Positions 21,032 to 31,392 of a DNA stretch of 64,000 nucleotides are shown here, one piece after another. The notes under the pieces are model-generated. The model had not been told where the DNA came from, did not search any database, and worked only from the letters and a program-made list of their open reading frames with translations. Origin of the DNA: Granulibacter bethesdensis (GTDB lineage Bacteria; Pseudomonadota; Alphaproteobacteria; Acetobacterales; Acetobacteraceae). The stretch spans positions 842,501-906,500 of the forward strand of contig NZ_CP018194.1 of the NCBI RefSeq assembly GCF_001889545.1, given 5' to 3'. Position numbers and translations under genes: made by a program. Position 1 is the stretch's first letter, and each line of letters opens with the position of its first letter.

Positions 21032-22525
21032 TTAATGATGGGAGATGTTTTTGGAAGCACCATGCTCCTGGACGCCAGCTGACCGGGATCCGGCCCGGAT
21101 GATGGGGGCATGGGAATGGGGCAGTCTATTCATTGATATAGGCGGGGCAGGATAGTGCGTAGAGCGCATGAGGGAGGCAAGGAAAGACCGCCCCCATTTG
21201 ACGGGATCTTCCTGCTGCAATCTATGCCATAATGCCTCCCATCGCTCCCGGCGCTCGGGCAAGGGCATGGAGAGAGCCCGTTCGATCGTCTCGGCAAGTG
21301 AATCATGATCGTGAGGATTGACGATGAGTGCTTCCTCCAGATGATCCGCGGCACCGGCGAAGCGGGAAAGAATCAGCACGCCGGGGTCTTCCGGACGCTG
21401 GGCGGCGATAAACTCCTTGGCAACCAGATTCATGCCGTCCCGCACCGGCGTCACCAGCGCAACCTTGGCCAGCCGCATATAACCCGCGATGACATCCCTC
21501 CGACCAGCCTGCGTGACAAGGCGCAGAGGCTGCCAGTGGGGTGTGCCCATCTCGGCATTAATGGCCCCCGCTTCCCGCGTTACATCTTCTTTCAGCCGAC
21601 GATAGGCCTCGACTTCCTGACGGGAGGCAGCGGCGATCTGTAACAGGCTGGTCTGTTCGTGCCATTCCGGATGGCGGAGCAGAAACTGGCGATAGGCCCC
21701 GATTTTCTGACGCAGGCCTTTGGTGGGATCGAGCCGGTCAACACCCAGAAGCAGGGATTGTGTGCCCAGACTTTCCTGAAGGGCGCGATATTCCGGCCCT
21801 TCCATCGCTATGCTGGCGGTCTGTGCAAAGCCGCGAGCATCAATGGCTGCAGGAAAGACACCCAGTCTGATGCGGTGCCCCTGCATGGTTTCAAGGGTGG
21901 GGGGCAAACCTTTTACAAGACCGGCCTGATGGGCAGCCTGGCTGAAATGTTCCATATCGGAGGTGCTCTGGAAACCGATCAGATCGGCTTGCAGCATCTC
22001 TTGTACCAGCCCGTCCATGCCAGGCACGGTCTGAAGGGTCTCATGCATGCAGAACGGAATATGCAGGAAAAAGCCGATCGGATTACGCAACCCTTTCTGA
22101 CGCAGCATGCTGGCCAGTGGCAGGAAATGATAATCGTGAATCCAGATGAAATCGTCGGGTTTCAGAAGTGTGGATACAAGGTCGGCGAAACGCTGGTTGA
22201 CCGCCCGGTAAGTGGCTGCATCCTGCTGACGGAAGCGAACCAGATCGGGCATGCCGTGCAGCAACGGCCAGAGAGTGCCGTTAGCGAAGCGATTATAGAA
22301 TCCGTCATGCTCATGACGGCGCAGGTCGATGGTCGCGTAATCCACCTGCCCGTCAGTCTGATGGTGGATGATATCGTCCCTATCGTCACTGATCCGGCCA
22401 CTCCAGCCGAACCATAATCCTCCCCGGCTTTGCAGCAGGCCCGACAAGGCGACAGCAAGCCCACCGGCATGCGAATCGTTGCCTGGCAGCGGGACGCGGT
22501 TGGATATGACGACCAGACGACTCAT
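21032..22525 (-). CDS. otsA: Trehalose-6-phosphate synthase
   Basis: This GT20 enzyme makes trehalose 6-phosphate from UDP-glucose and glucose 6-phosphate in the cytoplasm. The 497-residue product has the family landmarks: SNRVPLPG then AGGLAVAL at the N-terminus, the [15 protein letters not shown] and GFFLHIPFC segments, the sugar-nucleotide motif [10 protein letters not shown], and [13 protein letters not shown]. Start ATG 22525 overlaps the treY stop as ATGA and follows GGAGG; longer upstream frames have no homology. It is the last gene of the trehalose/glucan block. The matching phosphatase OtsB is not in this window. Confidence 0.94.
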   Translation of the reverse strand: MSRLVVISNRVPLPGNDSHAGGLAVALSGLLQSRGGLWFGWSGRISDDRDDIIHHQTDGQVDYATIDLRRHEHDGFYNRFANGTLWPLLHGMPDLVRFRQQDAATYRAVNQRFADLVSTLLKPDDFIWIHDYHFLPLASMLRQKGLRNPIGFFLHIPFCMHETLQTVPGMDGLVQEMLQADLIGFQSTSDMEHFSQAAHQAGLVKGLPPTLETMQGHRIRLGVFPAAIDARGFAQTASIAMEGPEYRALQESLGTQSLLLGVDRLDPTKGLRQKIGAYRQFLLRHPEWHEQTSLLQIAAASRQEVEAYRRLKEDVTREAGAINAEMGTPHWQPLRLVTQAGRRDVIAGYMRLAKVALVTPVRDGMNLVAKEFIAAQRPEDPGVLILSRFAGAADHLEEALIVNPHDHDSLAETIERALSMPLPERRERWEALWHRLQQEDPVKWGRSFLASLMRSTHYPAPPISMNRLPHSHAPIIRAGSRSAGVQEHGASKNISHH

Positions 22526-25386
22526 CCTGCCTCCAGCAAAGCGACAGGGAGGATATTGAACAGATCCTCTGCCCTGATCCGGGCAGGCAAAGCGTTCATT
22601 ACCATCCCATCCAGCAGATTTTTGACCTTCCGGCCCTGAAACTGACGCGGTACGTGGATGAAAGTTCCTTTCCATGACGTTGCCGGAACGGTCCACAATT
22701 CCGCCAGTGCCGGCGCTGCCTGCGCCGCAAGGGGCAGGGGAGCGCTGCTGTCAGAGGAAAGCTGAGCCAGGGAAACGGAAAAATCATCTTCATTTCGCAG
22801 CCGCACCGTCAGCCTTGTCACGGCTGTCAGAGCAGCACGGCCCTCATGCGCCCGAACAAAGGCAAGAATATGGCTGGATTGAGGTCCTTCCACCTTTAGC
22901 GGCAGATAGGTTCCTTCTTCGAACAGGCCCGGCGCCCGGTGGCGCAAGCGTAAAGCAGCCGCCAGAATGGCCTGCTTGATATGTCCATCATGCCAGTGCC
23001 TGGCCAGATTTGCTGCCTCTGCCTCATTTCCCTCCTGCAAGGCGGCAATGCGGGATGGAAAATCAACCGGTCGGCGGTTATCCGGATCGACCAGACTGAG
23101 ATCCCAGAATTCTGCCCCCTGATAAAGATCGGGGATGCCGGGGGATGTTGCTTTCAGCAGAGTCTGCGACAGGCTGTTGCAGGCACCTGCCGCCATGATA
23201 CCGGATGCGAAAGCGGCCATGTCCTGCGCTACTTTCGCGGGGCGGTCCGGATTGAGCAGATCAGACAGAAAACTGTGGCAGGCGGATTCATACGCCTCAT
23301 TGGGTGCAGCCCATTCGGAGTGACGCTTGGCCTCCCGCAATGCCTTTTCCTGCCATGCCGCGATACGCTCGATGAAAACGGCCATGCCTTCCTTGTCGTC
23401 AGGTGACAGGCCAAAGGGCCATGCGCCGATCAGCATCTGATACAGCATGACCTCATCGGCTGCGTCAGGTGCCGGATGATGCTCGATTTCCCGTCGCAAG
23501 GGCGCGTTCAGGCGGCTCCATCGCGTGACGGCATTCTCCCAGAGTTCTGGAAGTTCGGACAGGACCGCGATGCGGGCACGGGTATCCTCGCCGCGTTTGT
23601 GATCATGGGTAGCGGTGGCCAGCAGGCCGCGGGGCCAGCGTTTACGACGCTCGGTATTGGCGCCATGGAATGCGGCCGGCGTCAGCGCGAATTGCTGGGG
23701 TTCGGCCCCGACTTCATTGCGCGACAGCAGGCGTCCATAACGATAGAATGCCGTATCCTCGACTGATTTGGCATTGGTCGGGGCGGAAAGCTGCTGGAAT
23801 CGTACCATGGCGCGCAACCATTCCTGACGCCTCGCCCCTGCCGGTACCTGTCGCAGCCCATTGCCTGCAAGCCATCTCCCGACCAGATCAAGCAGGCCGA
23901 GATCGGCAGAGCGTACGGTTTTCCGGGCCCCGGCAATCGCCCAGTCCAACTCCCGCTCATCAGGTTCCGCCATTCCTCCAAGCCCGGCATAGATACGATA
24001 AACGTGGAAATGGACCAGAATTTCGACCAGCACCCGTCTGATGGCGGTCAGCGTATAATCCCGTGTATGCGGGTCACGGCGGGCGAGGCGATGCAGGGCG
24101 GCAGCCGTGGCAAAAGTCTCGCTGGACAGACTTTCGCGCAGAATCTGCCGCCTGGCTGCCTTGGCCTCATCCTCGAAATCGCCGGGCCGATGGGTAAAGC
24201 TGGTCCAGAAATGCGTCAGCGGCGCTTCTCCGGACGGATCATGCAGCAGGGCAGAGACCTGACTCATGAAATCATAGCCGGTGGTACCATCGGTCAGCCA
24301 GTCGACAGGCAATCTCTCATGGGGGGCAAGGATTTTCTCAACCCAGATTACCGGCCTGATATGCCGTAACTCCACCGGCCTGCTTCCTGTTGCGGCTTCA
24401 AGCCTGCGGCGCAGCTTCCGGCAATAGCCGCGAGGATCTGCCAGCCCGTCTACATGGTCGATCCGGAGCCCATCGATCAGCCCGCGTGCGTAAAGAGAAA
24501 GCGTATACGCATGGGTCGCATCGAACACATGAGGTACTTCGACGCGAACACCGGCAAGACCGTTGATATCAAAAAATCGCCTCCAATTGATCTCGTCGGA
24601 GGCTGCCCGCCAGAAGCTCAGCCGGTAATGCTGCCGTTCCAGCAAGCGGTGCAGGCGTTCCCGCCCCTCCGGCTGACGAGGATCGAAGGCGCTCAGGGCA
24701 TGATCGATTCCGGCCCGCACGGAAGGCTCGCACAATTGCTGCCGCAAGGCTTCAACCTGCCGTCTGGTGCTGTCGCGGCCTGCAGGAAGCTCCGCGATGT
24801 CGCGGGTGATTTCCTCCAGCCGGCCACCTTCGGCGGATAAAATCGTGACGTATTCCCGCGGGGCCACGGGAAAGCGGTGCGATCCATAGCAACTGATGAA
24901 CAGCCGCCCGTCCTGATCATCGAAATGGAGAGTAATGTCGCCCTGATCGAGAGCATCGCCGTAGGGGCTGCCGAGAAACGGTGCCAGTATACGACCGCGC
25001 AGGGATGAATCCGGTGGATCCCAGTCAATGTCGAAAAACTCGGCGTAGGGGCTGGAGCGTCCCCATTCAAGCACGTCGAGCCACCAGAGATTATCGCTGC
25101 CGCCGACCCCCATATGGTTGGGCACGATATCGAGGATCAAACCCATATCGTGTTGTCGCAAGGCAGCGACCAGCGTTTGCAACGCTGCCTCATCCCCGAT
25201 TTCGGGGTTTAGCTGAGTGTGATCGACAATGTCGTAGCCGTGAGTTGACCCGGGACGGGCTTTCAGCAAAGGGGAGGCATAGAGATGGCTGATACCCAGA
25301 CTGGCCAGATAGGGGACCAGTTTTGTGCCATCGGCGAGGGTGAAATTCTTGTGGAATTGCAGTCTGGCCGTGGCGCTGATGCTCAT
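22522..25386 (-). CDS. treY: Malto-oligosyltrehalose synthase
   Basis: This GH13 enzyme turns the reducing-end glucose of a maltodextrin into an alpha,alpha-1,1 linkage by intramolecular transfer. The 954-residue length is at the upper end for TreY. It shows YASPLLKARPGSTHGYDIVDH at the N-terminus (in two halves, the usual TreY block), the nucleophile Asp in LRIDHVDGLADP, the acid Glu in VIWVEKILAPHE, and the third acidic residue in ATHDHKRGEDTRAR, a TreY hallmark. ATGA overlaps link it to malQ upstream and otsA downstream, so translation is probably coupled. TreZ, its partner, is two genes upstream. Confidence 0.94.
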   Translation of the reverse strand: MSISATARLQFHKNFTLADGTKLVPYLASLGISHLYASPLLKARPGSTHGYDIVDHTQLNPEIGDEAALQTLVAALRQHDMGLILDIVPNHMGVGGSDNLWWLDVLEWGRSSPYAEFFDIDWDPPDSSLRGRILAPFLGSPYGDALDQGDITLHFDDQDGRLFISCYGSHRFPVAPREYVTILSAEGGRLEEITRDIAELPAGRDSTRRQVEALRQQLCEPSVRAGIDHALSAFDPRQPEGRERLHRLLERQHYRLSFWRAASDEINWRRFFDINGLAGVRVEVPHVFDATHAYTLSLYARGLIDGLRIDHVDGLADPRGYCRKLRRRLEAATGSRPVELRHIRPVIWVEKILAPHERLPVDWLTDGTTGYDFMSQVSALLHDPSGEAPLTHFWTSFTHRPGDFEDEAKAARRQILRESLSSETFATAAALHRLARRDPHTRDYTLTAIRRVLVEILVHFHVYRIYAGLGGMAEPDERELDWAIAGARKTVRSADLGLLDLVGRWLAGNGLRQVPAGARRQEWLRAMVRFQQLSAPTNAKSVEDTAFYRYGRLLSRNEVGAEPQQFALTPAAFHGANTERRKRWPRGLLATATHDHKRGEDTRARIAVLSELPELWENAVTRWSRLNAPLRREIEHHPAPDAADEVMLYQMLIGAWPFGLSPDDKEGMAVFIERIAAWQEKALREAKRHSEWAAPNEAYESACHSFLSDLLNPDRPAKVAQDMAAFASGIMAAGACNSLSQTLLKATSPGIPDLYQGAEFWDLSLVDPDNRRPVDFPSRIAALQEGNEAEAANLARHWHDGHIKQAILAAALRLRHRAPGLFEEGTYLPLKVEGPQSSHILAFVRAHEGRAALTAVTRLTVRLRNEDDFSVSLAQLSSDSSAPLPLAAQAAPALAELWTVPATSWKGTFIHVPRQFQGRKVKNLLDGMVMNALPARIRAEDLFNILPVALLEAG

Positions 25387-27395
25387 GAGGGGCGGCTTTT
25401 TTCCAATTCCTGCAGGCGGTGCGACACGTCCGGGGAGTCGAACAATGCTTCCGCTGCTCCATTGAAACGACGGCGCCAGTTCGGATGTTCCCTGTAAGTC
25501 CCCGGAAGATTTGGCTGTTCACGTAATCCGAGCGCATCTTCCATTGGTAACAGCACGAGGGTCGAGTTCGCACGGCCGATATGACGGATCGCTGCATCTA
25601 CGGCAGGGCCGGTATTATGTGCCTCCGGCGCATCGCCCTGTGCCGCTCCTGATGCCTGCATGGCGCCCCACAGGCGTTGCCTGTCACGCTCGCGTTCTTC
25701 ATAGCTGAGCCAGATAGCTGTATCGTCACCCAGCAACCCGAGTGATTTCCTGGTTTCCAGATCATGGCCGCTCCACCATCCCGCGACAGGGGCGAGGTCG
25801 TGCGTGCTGGTCATGGCGACGGCGGTGCGGGAGTAATGTCCGGGCGCTTTGAAGCTGTGTTCTCCGCGTTCGAAGTATAAAACGCGCAGTCCATGCAAGG
25901 CACGGGCCTGAAGCGCATCGCCGAATCCTTCCGGCACGGTCCCCAGATCCTCGCCCAGGATCAGTGCCTGATGCGCATGGCTTTCCAGTGCGATCAGGCG
26001 CAGCATATCCTGCAACGGAAAGCGCAGATAAGCGCCTTCGGTCGCGCGCGCGCCTTCCGGCAACACCCAGAGCCGGGCGATGCCCATCACATGATCGATC
26101 CGCACCCCACCTGCATGGCGCAGGGCGGCGCGCAACATTTCAATGAAAGCGCTGAATCCATGCTCCATCAGACCGACGGGGGAGAAAGCCGTCAGCCCCC
26201 AATCCTGCCCCTGCGGGCTGAGCAGATCGGGCGGTGCGCCTACAGACAGGCCAATCAGCGTTTCTTTCTGCCGGCTCCAGCAATGGCTGCCCCCTCCATC
26301 CGTGCCGACGGCAAGATCGGTGATCAGGCCGATCTCCATCCCGCTTTCCAGCGCAGCGCGCTGGGCATGGGCCAGCCCGCGCTCGGCCAGAAATTGCAGG
26401 AAGGCATGGAAATCGACTTCTTTGGCATGCTCGGCTGCAAAACGCTGCACGCTGACGGAGTCAGGATGCCGATACTCCTCCGGCCAGCTCCGCCAGTTCC
26501 AGCGGGACGGGGCGGTTCCGAAGAAATGCCCGTGCAGGGCTTCAAAACGGGCATGATCCTCTACCACCCTGCCCGGACCGGCCCGCCATGCGGTGAAGTC
26601 GGGATGTGTGCCGCCCAGCGCATTGAACAAAGCGCGATAGCGGCGCAGGCGCAGGCGCGTGGCGGCGGCCCAGTCGATCAGGCTGAGGCTTTCCAGATGC
26701 TGGCGCTCGGCTTCTCCTTCCGGGAAAGAAAACCCGTCCAGAAGGCCGGCATCGTCGCCATGCAGCACATTGAGCGCAATGCGGCTGGAGGGAGAATACG
26801 GGCTGAACCGGTCCGGATCGGCGCTGAACTGGGCATGAACCGGGCTTATGCCGATCGCTTGCGCGCCATGCCGGGCGGCGGCAGGAGCAAAGCGGGCAAG
26901 AGCGGCAAAATCACCAATGCCGCCATCTCCTTCGCGGCGCAGTGCATAAAGCTGTGCCGCCACACCCCAGCTTCCATGACGGGGGTGTTTGCACTCGGCT
27001 GGAGCATTGGCAATGGTGATGCGCTGCCCGGCTATTTCCAGGCTGTGATAACCGGGTTCTTCAATCGGTGGCAGGCTTTCGCCAGGATTGAGTGTCCCGC
27101 TGCGGCGTGTGCCGTTCTCCAGCGTCAGTTCCCACGCCCCTTCCTGCCGCCCGAGCGAAATGGGCTGCCCCGCATCGGCGGTGATCAGGGGAGGAAGATG
27201 CCATCCGTCTTCCCGGGCCTGAAGAATGGCAAGGCTGTCCGCAATCTGGGCTGGACTGTCGCCCGGCAGCCCGATTGCCCGCAATACGGCCCGCAATGTA
27301 TCCAGGGAGACAGCATTGTCGTGCCCAAAAGCATCTCTGTACCATGTAGATACTCCGGCACGGTCGGCAAGGCGATGGAGGTCTTCATCGATCAC
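25383..27395 (-). CDS. malQ: 4-alpha-glucanotransferase (amylomaltase)
   Basis: This GH77 disproportionating enzyme moves alpha-1,4-glucan segments between maltodextrins and can supply chains long enough for TreY. It shows the GH77 catalytic set: Asp in GVRIDHVMGIAR, Glu in LILGEDLGTVPEG, and Asp in TSTHDLAPVAGWW. The start is most likely GTG 27395, which overlaps the treZ stop as GTGA like the neighbouring junctions and has GAGGA eight bases upstream. ATG 27428 is an alternative adding 11 residues. An N-terminal region of about 150 residues before the catalytic domain is typical of longer MalQ forms. Confidence 0.92.
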   Translation of the reverse strand: MIDEDLHRLADRAGVSTWYRDAFGHDNAVSLDTLRAVLRAIGLPGDSPAQIADSLAILQAREDGWHLPPLITADAGQPISLGRQEGAWELTLENGTRRSGTLNPGESLPPIEEPGYHSLEIAGQRITIANAPAECKHPRHGSWGVAAQLYALRREGDGGIGDFAALARFAPAAARHGAQAIGISPVHAQFSADPDRFSPYSPSSRIALNVLHGDDAGLLDGFSFPEGEAERQHLESLSLIDWAAATRLRLRRYRALFNALGGTHPDFTAWRAGPGRVVEDHARFEALHGHFFGTAPSRWNWRSWPEEYRHPDSVSVQRFAAEHAKEVDFHAFLQFLAERGLAHAQRAALESGMEIGLITDLAVGTDGGGSHCWSRQKETLIGLSVGAPPDLLSPQGQDWGLTAFSPVGLMEHGFSAFIEMLRAALRHAGGVRIDHVMGIARLWVLPEGARATEGAYLRFPLQDMLRLIALESHAHQALILGEDLGTVPEGFGDALQARALHGLRVLYFERGEHSFKAPGHYSRTAVAMTSTHDLAPVAGWWSGHDLETRKSLGLLGDDTAIWLSYEERERDRQRLWGAMQASGAAQGDAPEAHNTGPAVDAAIRHIGRANSTLVLLPMEDALGLREQPNLPGTYREHPNWRRRFNGAAEALFDSPDVSHRLQELEKSRPS

Positions 27396-29182
27396 GGAAC
27401 ATCCTCGGTGCTGGCTTCCTTGAACCATAGCGCGGTGGTGGCGACCGGCAACAGGGTATGATTGGAGGATGGGTCGCGCGTACTGAAAACGGCTTTTCCG
27501 GCTATCGGAGGCAGGGGAACCGGTTCGGTGCCGAGATTGAGGCCGATACTCATCAGCGCACCATCTCCCAGCGTCCAGCGTGCCAGCAGGGCGCCCTGAC
27601 CGAGAATATCCACCCCTGCGCTGCGTGTTCCAACCAGACGGGGCAGCAACAGCGTATGACGCAGCGACAGCAGCATCTGACGGAATGCCAGCGCATCCTG
27701 CCCTTGATCTGTCTGAGCAGCGGTAAAATCGGGGATCGAGCGGGTAAAGGTAGTCTCGGCATTGGGGTCGGGAATATGGTCCCGTTTTTCCGGATCCTGA
27801 AAGGCGGAGAAATGTTTGAACTCGGCCCGCCGTCCTTCTCTGACAGCGTCGGCAAGTTCGTTGTGATGGTCAGTAAAAAACAGGAATGGTGTGCGTGATT
27901 CCCATTCTTCGCCCATGTAAAGCAGAGGTATCTGCGGCATGAGAATCTGCAACGCAGTTGCCGCCCGTAAGGCGTCATGATCCGTCAGGGTGATCAGACG
28001 TTCCCCCATGGCACGATTGCCGATCTGGTCATGATTTTGCAGGCAGATGATGAAAGCGGTGGTAGGCAGCCCATCGGCGGGATGGCCACGATGCTTGCCG
28101 CTGTGGCGTGATACTTCTCCCTGATAGGCGAAGCCGTCACTCAGACAACGTGCCAGCAGGTTGGTGGCATCCTCAAAATCTTCATAATATCCTTCGGTTT
28201 CTCCGGTCAGCAGCACATGGAGACAGTGATGGAAATCGTCAGTCCATTGCGCGTCGTAATATGCGCCGTTCCTGGCCGGGCGGAGCAGGGGGGAAACATT
28301 GCCCTCATGTTCCAGCATCAGATGCACATGACGGTCTGATGGCGTGATTTGTTCCCGAATCAGGCGCGCCATATCCGGCAGAAAAGATTGTGGTTCTATG
28401 GCATGGGTGGCATCGAAGCGAAGTCCGTCGAAACGGAATTCGTTCAGCCAGTAAAGCGCATTGTCGACGAAATAATCCTGAACCTCCGACCGCGTAAAAT
28501 CGATGGCCGCGCCCCAAGGTGTATGTTTGCTTTCGTCAAAAAAATCTCTGGCATAAACATGAGCATAGGCACCATCAGGCCCGAAATGATTGTAGACCAC
28601 ATCCAGATAGACCATCAGGCCAAGCCCGTGCGCAGTATCGATCAAAGCTTTCAGATCGTCCGGGCTGCCATACGCCGTATCGGGTGCATAGGGTAGAACG
28701 CCGTCATATCCCCAGTTTCTTGCTCCCGGAAAATCAGCCAACGGCATGAGTTCAACAGCGGTGATCCCGATAGCTTTAAGGGAAGGCAGATAATCGACGA
28801 TGCCCTTGAATCCACCGAAAGCGCCCGGATGAAGCTCGTAGAGAATGGCTTCATGCCATGGCCGGCCTTTCCATTCGGTATGCTTCCAGACATAGGTGCC
28901 GGGATCGGTGACGATGCTCCAGCCATGCACATCTCCATCCTGACAGCGAGAGGCAGGGTCGGGAACGGCCAGGCCATCAGGCAGGATGAATTTGTATCGG
29001 GTTCCGGCAGGTACACTCTGCTCATGTTCATGCCAGCCGCCATCAAGGGCCTGCATCGGTACAGGATCATCACCCTGAATCTGGAGCGACATGAGGGCGA
29101 TATCCGGTGCCCAGATGCGGAAACGGGTGATGTTGTCCTTTCGCGTCACGCCATGTCTGGTAGCCCATTCATACAGCGCCAT
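27392..29182 (-). CDS. treZ: Malto-oligosyltrehalose trehalohydrolase
   Basis: This GH13 enzyme releases trehalose from the maltooligosyl trehalose made by TreY. The 596-residue product has an N-terminal CBM48-like domain (FRIWAPDIALMSLQIQ) and a catalytic barrel with Asp in FDGLRFDATHAI, Glu in LMLEHEGN and Asp in LQNHDQIGNRA. The segment NHFGPDGAYAHVYARDFF is diagnostic of TreZ. It starts five bases after the glgB stop and overlaps malQ at its end. Confidence 0.94.
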   Translation of the reverse strand: MALYEWATRHGVTRKDNITRFRIWAPDIALMSLQIQGDDPVPMQALDGGWHEHEQSVPAGTRYKFILPDGLAVPDPASRCQDGDVHGWSIVTDPGTYVWKHTEWKGRPWHEAILYELHPGAFGGFKGIVDYLPSLKAIGITAVELMPLADFPGARNWGYDGVLPYAPDTAYGSPDDLKALIDTAHGLGLMVYLDVVYNHFGPDGAYAHVYARDFFDESKHTPWGAAIDFTRSEVQDYFVDNALYWLNEFRFDGLRFDATHAIEPQSFLPDMARLIREQITPSDRHVHLMLEHEGNVSPLLRPARNGAYYDAQWTDDFHHCLHVLLTGETEGYYEDFEDATNLLARCLSDGFAYQGEVSRHSGKHRGHPADGLPTTAFIICLQNHDQIGNRAMGERLITLTDHDALRAATALQILMPQIPLLYMGEEWESRTPFLFFTDHHNELADAVREGRRAEFKHFSAFQDPEKRDHIPDPNAETTFTRSIPDFTAAQTDQGQDALAFRQMLLSLRHTLLLPRLVGTRSAGVDILGQGALLARWTLGDGALMSIGLNLGTEPVPLPPIAGKAVFSTRDPSSNHTLLPVATTALWFKEASTEDVP

Positions 29183-29187
29183 TGCAA

Positions 29188-31392
29188 TCAGCTTTCCGGT
29201 TTCAGAATGATGGTTGCCAGTGGTGGCAGCGTCAGTTGCAGTGAGACGGGATGGTGATGGCTGGGCGTTGCATCCGCCATGCGTCCACCGCCATTCCCGG
29301 TATTGGAGCCGCCATAAATCCCTGCATCCGTGTTAAGAATTTCCCGCCAATATCCACCATGTGGCACGCCAATCCGGTAATCATGACGTGGTACAGGCGT
29401 CAGATTGCAGACCACCAGAACCGGAGCATCGGAATCTGTTCCGTACCGCAGATAGGCGAAAACGCTCTGCGCCCTGTCGTCGATCACGACCCATGAAAAA
29501 CCATCCCACACGCAATCCTTGCGATACAGCGCCGGTTCCGCGCGATACAGCGTGTTCAGATCGGCCACCAGACGTTGAACACCCTGATGGTTCGGGCGGT
29601 CCAGAAGATACCAGTCGGTACCATGGCCTTCGCTCCATTCCTGTTCCTGGGCGATCTCGCCGCCCATAAACAGCAGCTTTTTGCCGGGATGTGTCCACAT
29701 GAAGCCGTAATAGGCACGCAGATTGGCAAAACGCTGCCATTCATCGCCCGGCATACGCCCAAGCAAGGAACGTTTCCCATGCACGACTTCATCATGTGAA
29801 AGCGGAAGGATGAATTTTTCGCTGAAGGCATAGACCAGCCCGAACGTCATCTGATCATGATGCCAGCTGCGATTGACGGGGTCTTCCTGCATGTAATGCA
29901 GCGTGTCATGCATCCACCCCATGTTCCATTTATAGTCAAAGCCCAACCCACCTTCATGGGCTGGTCTGGTGACACCAGGCCATGCAGTACTTTCCTCGGC
30001 GATCAGGACGGCACCCGGTGCACGGGATTTCACAACAGTGCTGAGATGTTGAAGAAAACTGACGGATTCCAGATTTTCCCGACCACCATGCATATTCGGT
30101 ATCCATTCACCATGCTTGCGGCTGTAATCCCGATACAGCATGGAGGCGACGGCATCGACGCGCAGCGCATCGGCATGAAAATAAGTGAGCCAGTGAACCG
30201 CGCTTGAAATCAGGAAGGCCCGTACTTCATTGCGGCCCAGATTATAGATGTAGGTATTCCAGTCGTAGTGATATCCCTCGCGCGGGTCTTCATGTTCATA
30301 AAGCGCGGTACCGTCAAAGCGGGCAAGGCCATGCTCATCGGTGGGAAAATGGGCTGGCACCCAATCAAGAATAACGCCGATACCCGCCTCATGCAGTCGG
30401 TTGACCAGAGAAGCGAAGGATTCCGGTGTGCCGAGACGTGCCATCGGCGCAAACTGCCCGAGCGGTTGATAGCCCCATGAACCGCCGAACGGATGCTCCA
30501 TGACCGGCAGAAATTCGACATGGGTAAAGCCCAGCGACTGCACATAGGGGATCAGCCGATCGGCAAGAGTGCTCCAGTCCCCACATTCCGCCGGCATCCA
30601 GGAGGTTGGATGGACTTCATAAATCGAAATCGGCTGGTCAGCCGCCTGTAATTTGCCGCGCTGCTGCATCCACTGTTCGTCTGTCCACTGAAACGGAGCA
30701 GGGGAGGCAACGATCGAAGCCGTGGCAGGAGGAATTTCCGCATACCATGCCACTGGATCGGCTTTCAAAGGTAAAAGCTCCCCGTTGGGGCCGAGTAATT
30801 CGTATTTATAAAGTGTTCCTGCTGTCAGACCGGGAATGAACAATTCCCACACTCCTGCCTCCACACGTTTGCGCATGGGGTGGCAGCGGCCGTCCCAATG
30901 GTTGAAGTTGCCAATTACAGAGGCACGGGTGGCGTTTGGTGCCCATACCGCGAAACGGACACCTTCAACCTCCCGCCCGTCCGGACTGCGCATGGTGGTG
31001 ACATGGGCCCCCAGAATGCGTCCCAGATCTTCATGCCGTCCTTCAGCCAGAAGATAGACATCGAGATCGCCGAGAAGATTGGGAAAAACATAGGGATCAT
31101 CTATGATATCCGTCCCGGTCGCGGTCACGATTTTCAGGCGATAACCTGTCCTGCCTGGCAGACGGGCGGCGAAAAGCCCGTCGCCATGCACACGTTTCAG
31201 TGTAGCGATCTCCTGTCCACTGTCCGGGCTTATCGCCACCACGCTGGTGGCGTGAGGTTGGAAACTGCGCAGGACTACACCGTCACGGGTGGCATGGACG
31301 CCCAGTACGCTGAACGGATCACCATGCCGGCCATGCATGATTGCGGCGGCTACATCGGGATGGATGAGGGTATCTGGGTCCAGCGCGTTCAT
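29188..31392 (-). CDS. glgB: 1,4-alpha-glucan branching enzyme
   Basis: This GH13 enzyme adds alpha-1,6 branches to linear alpha-1,4-glucan. It is a full-length 734-residue form with an N-terminal GlgB extra domain, a CBM48 ([20 protein letters not shown]) and a catalytic domain with Asp in [14 protein letters not shown], Glu in [13 protein letters not shown] and Asp in [12 protein letters not shown]. The start codon directly follows the treS stop. No glycogen synthase (glgA) or ADP-glucose pyrophosphorylase (glgC) is present here, so in this operon GlgB most likely branches the polymer made by GlgE. Confidence 0.95.
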   Translation of the reverse strand: MNALDPDTLIHPDVAAAIMHGRHGDPFSVLGVHATRDGVVLRSFQPHATSVVAISPDSGQEIATLKRVHGDGLFAARLPGRTGYRLKIVTATGTDIIDDPYVFPNLLGDLDVYLLAEGRHEDLGRILGAHVTTMRSPDGREVEGVRFAVWAPNATRASVIGNFNHWDGRCHPMRKRVEAGVWELFIPGLTAGTLYKYELLGPNGELLPLKADPVAWYAEIPPATASIVASPAPFQWTDEQWMQQRGKLQAADQPISIYEVHPTSWMPAECGDWSTLADRLIPYVQSLGFTHVEFLPVMEHPFGGSWGYQPLGQFAPMARLGTPESFASLVNRLHEAGIGVILDWVPAHFPTDEHGLARFDGTALYEHEDPREGYHYDWNTYIYNLGRNEVRAFLISSAVHWLTYFHADALRVDAVASMLYRDYSRKHGEWIPNMHGGRENLESVSFLQHLSTVVKSRAPGAVLIAEESTAWPGVTRPAHEGGLGFDYKWNMGWMHDTLHYMQEDPVNRSWHHDQMTFGLVYAFSEKFILPLSHDEVVHGKRSLLGRMPGDEWQRFANLRAYYGFMWTHPGKKLLFMGGEIAQEQEWSEGHGTDWYLLDRPNHQGVQRLVADLNTLYRAEPALYRKDCVWDGFSWVVIDDRAQSVFAYLRYGTDSDAPVLVVCNLTPVPRHDYRIGVPHGGYWREILNTDAGIYGGSNTGNGGGRMADATPSHHHPVSLQLTLPPLATIILKPES

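Noticed and set aside
25893-27461. 522-codon plus-strand frame
   Set aside because: Antisense to malQ with no motif; malQ carries the full GH77 catalytic set.
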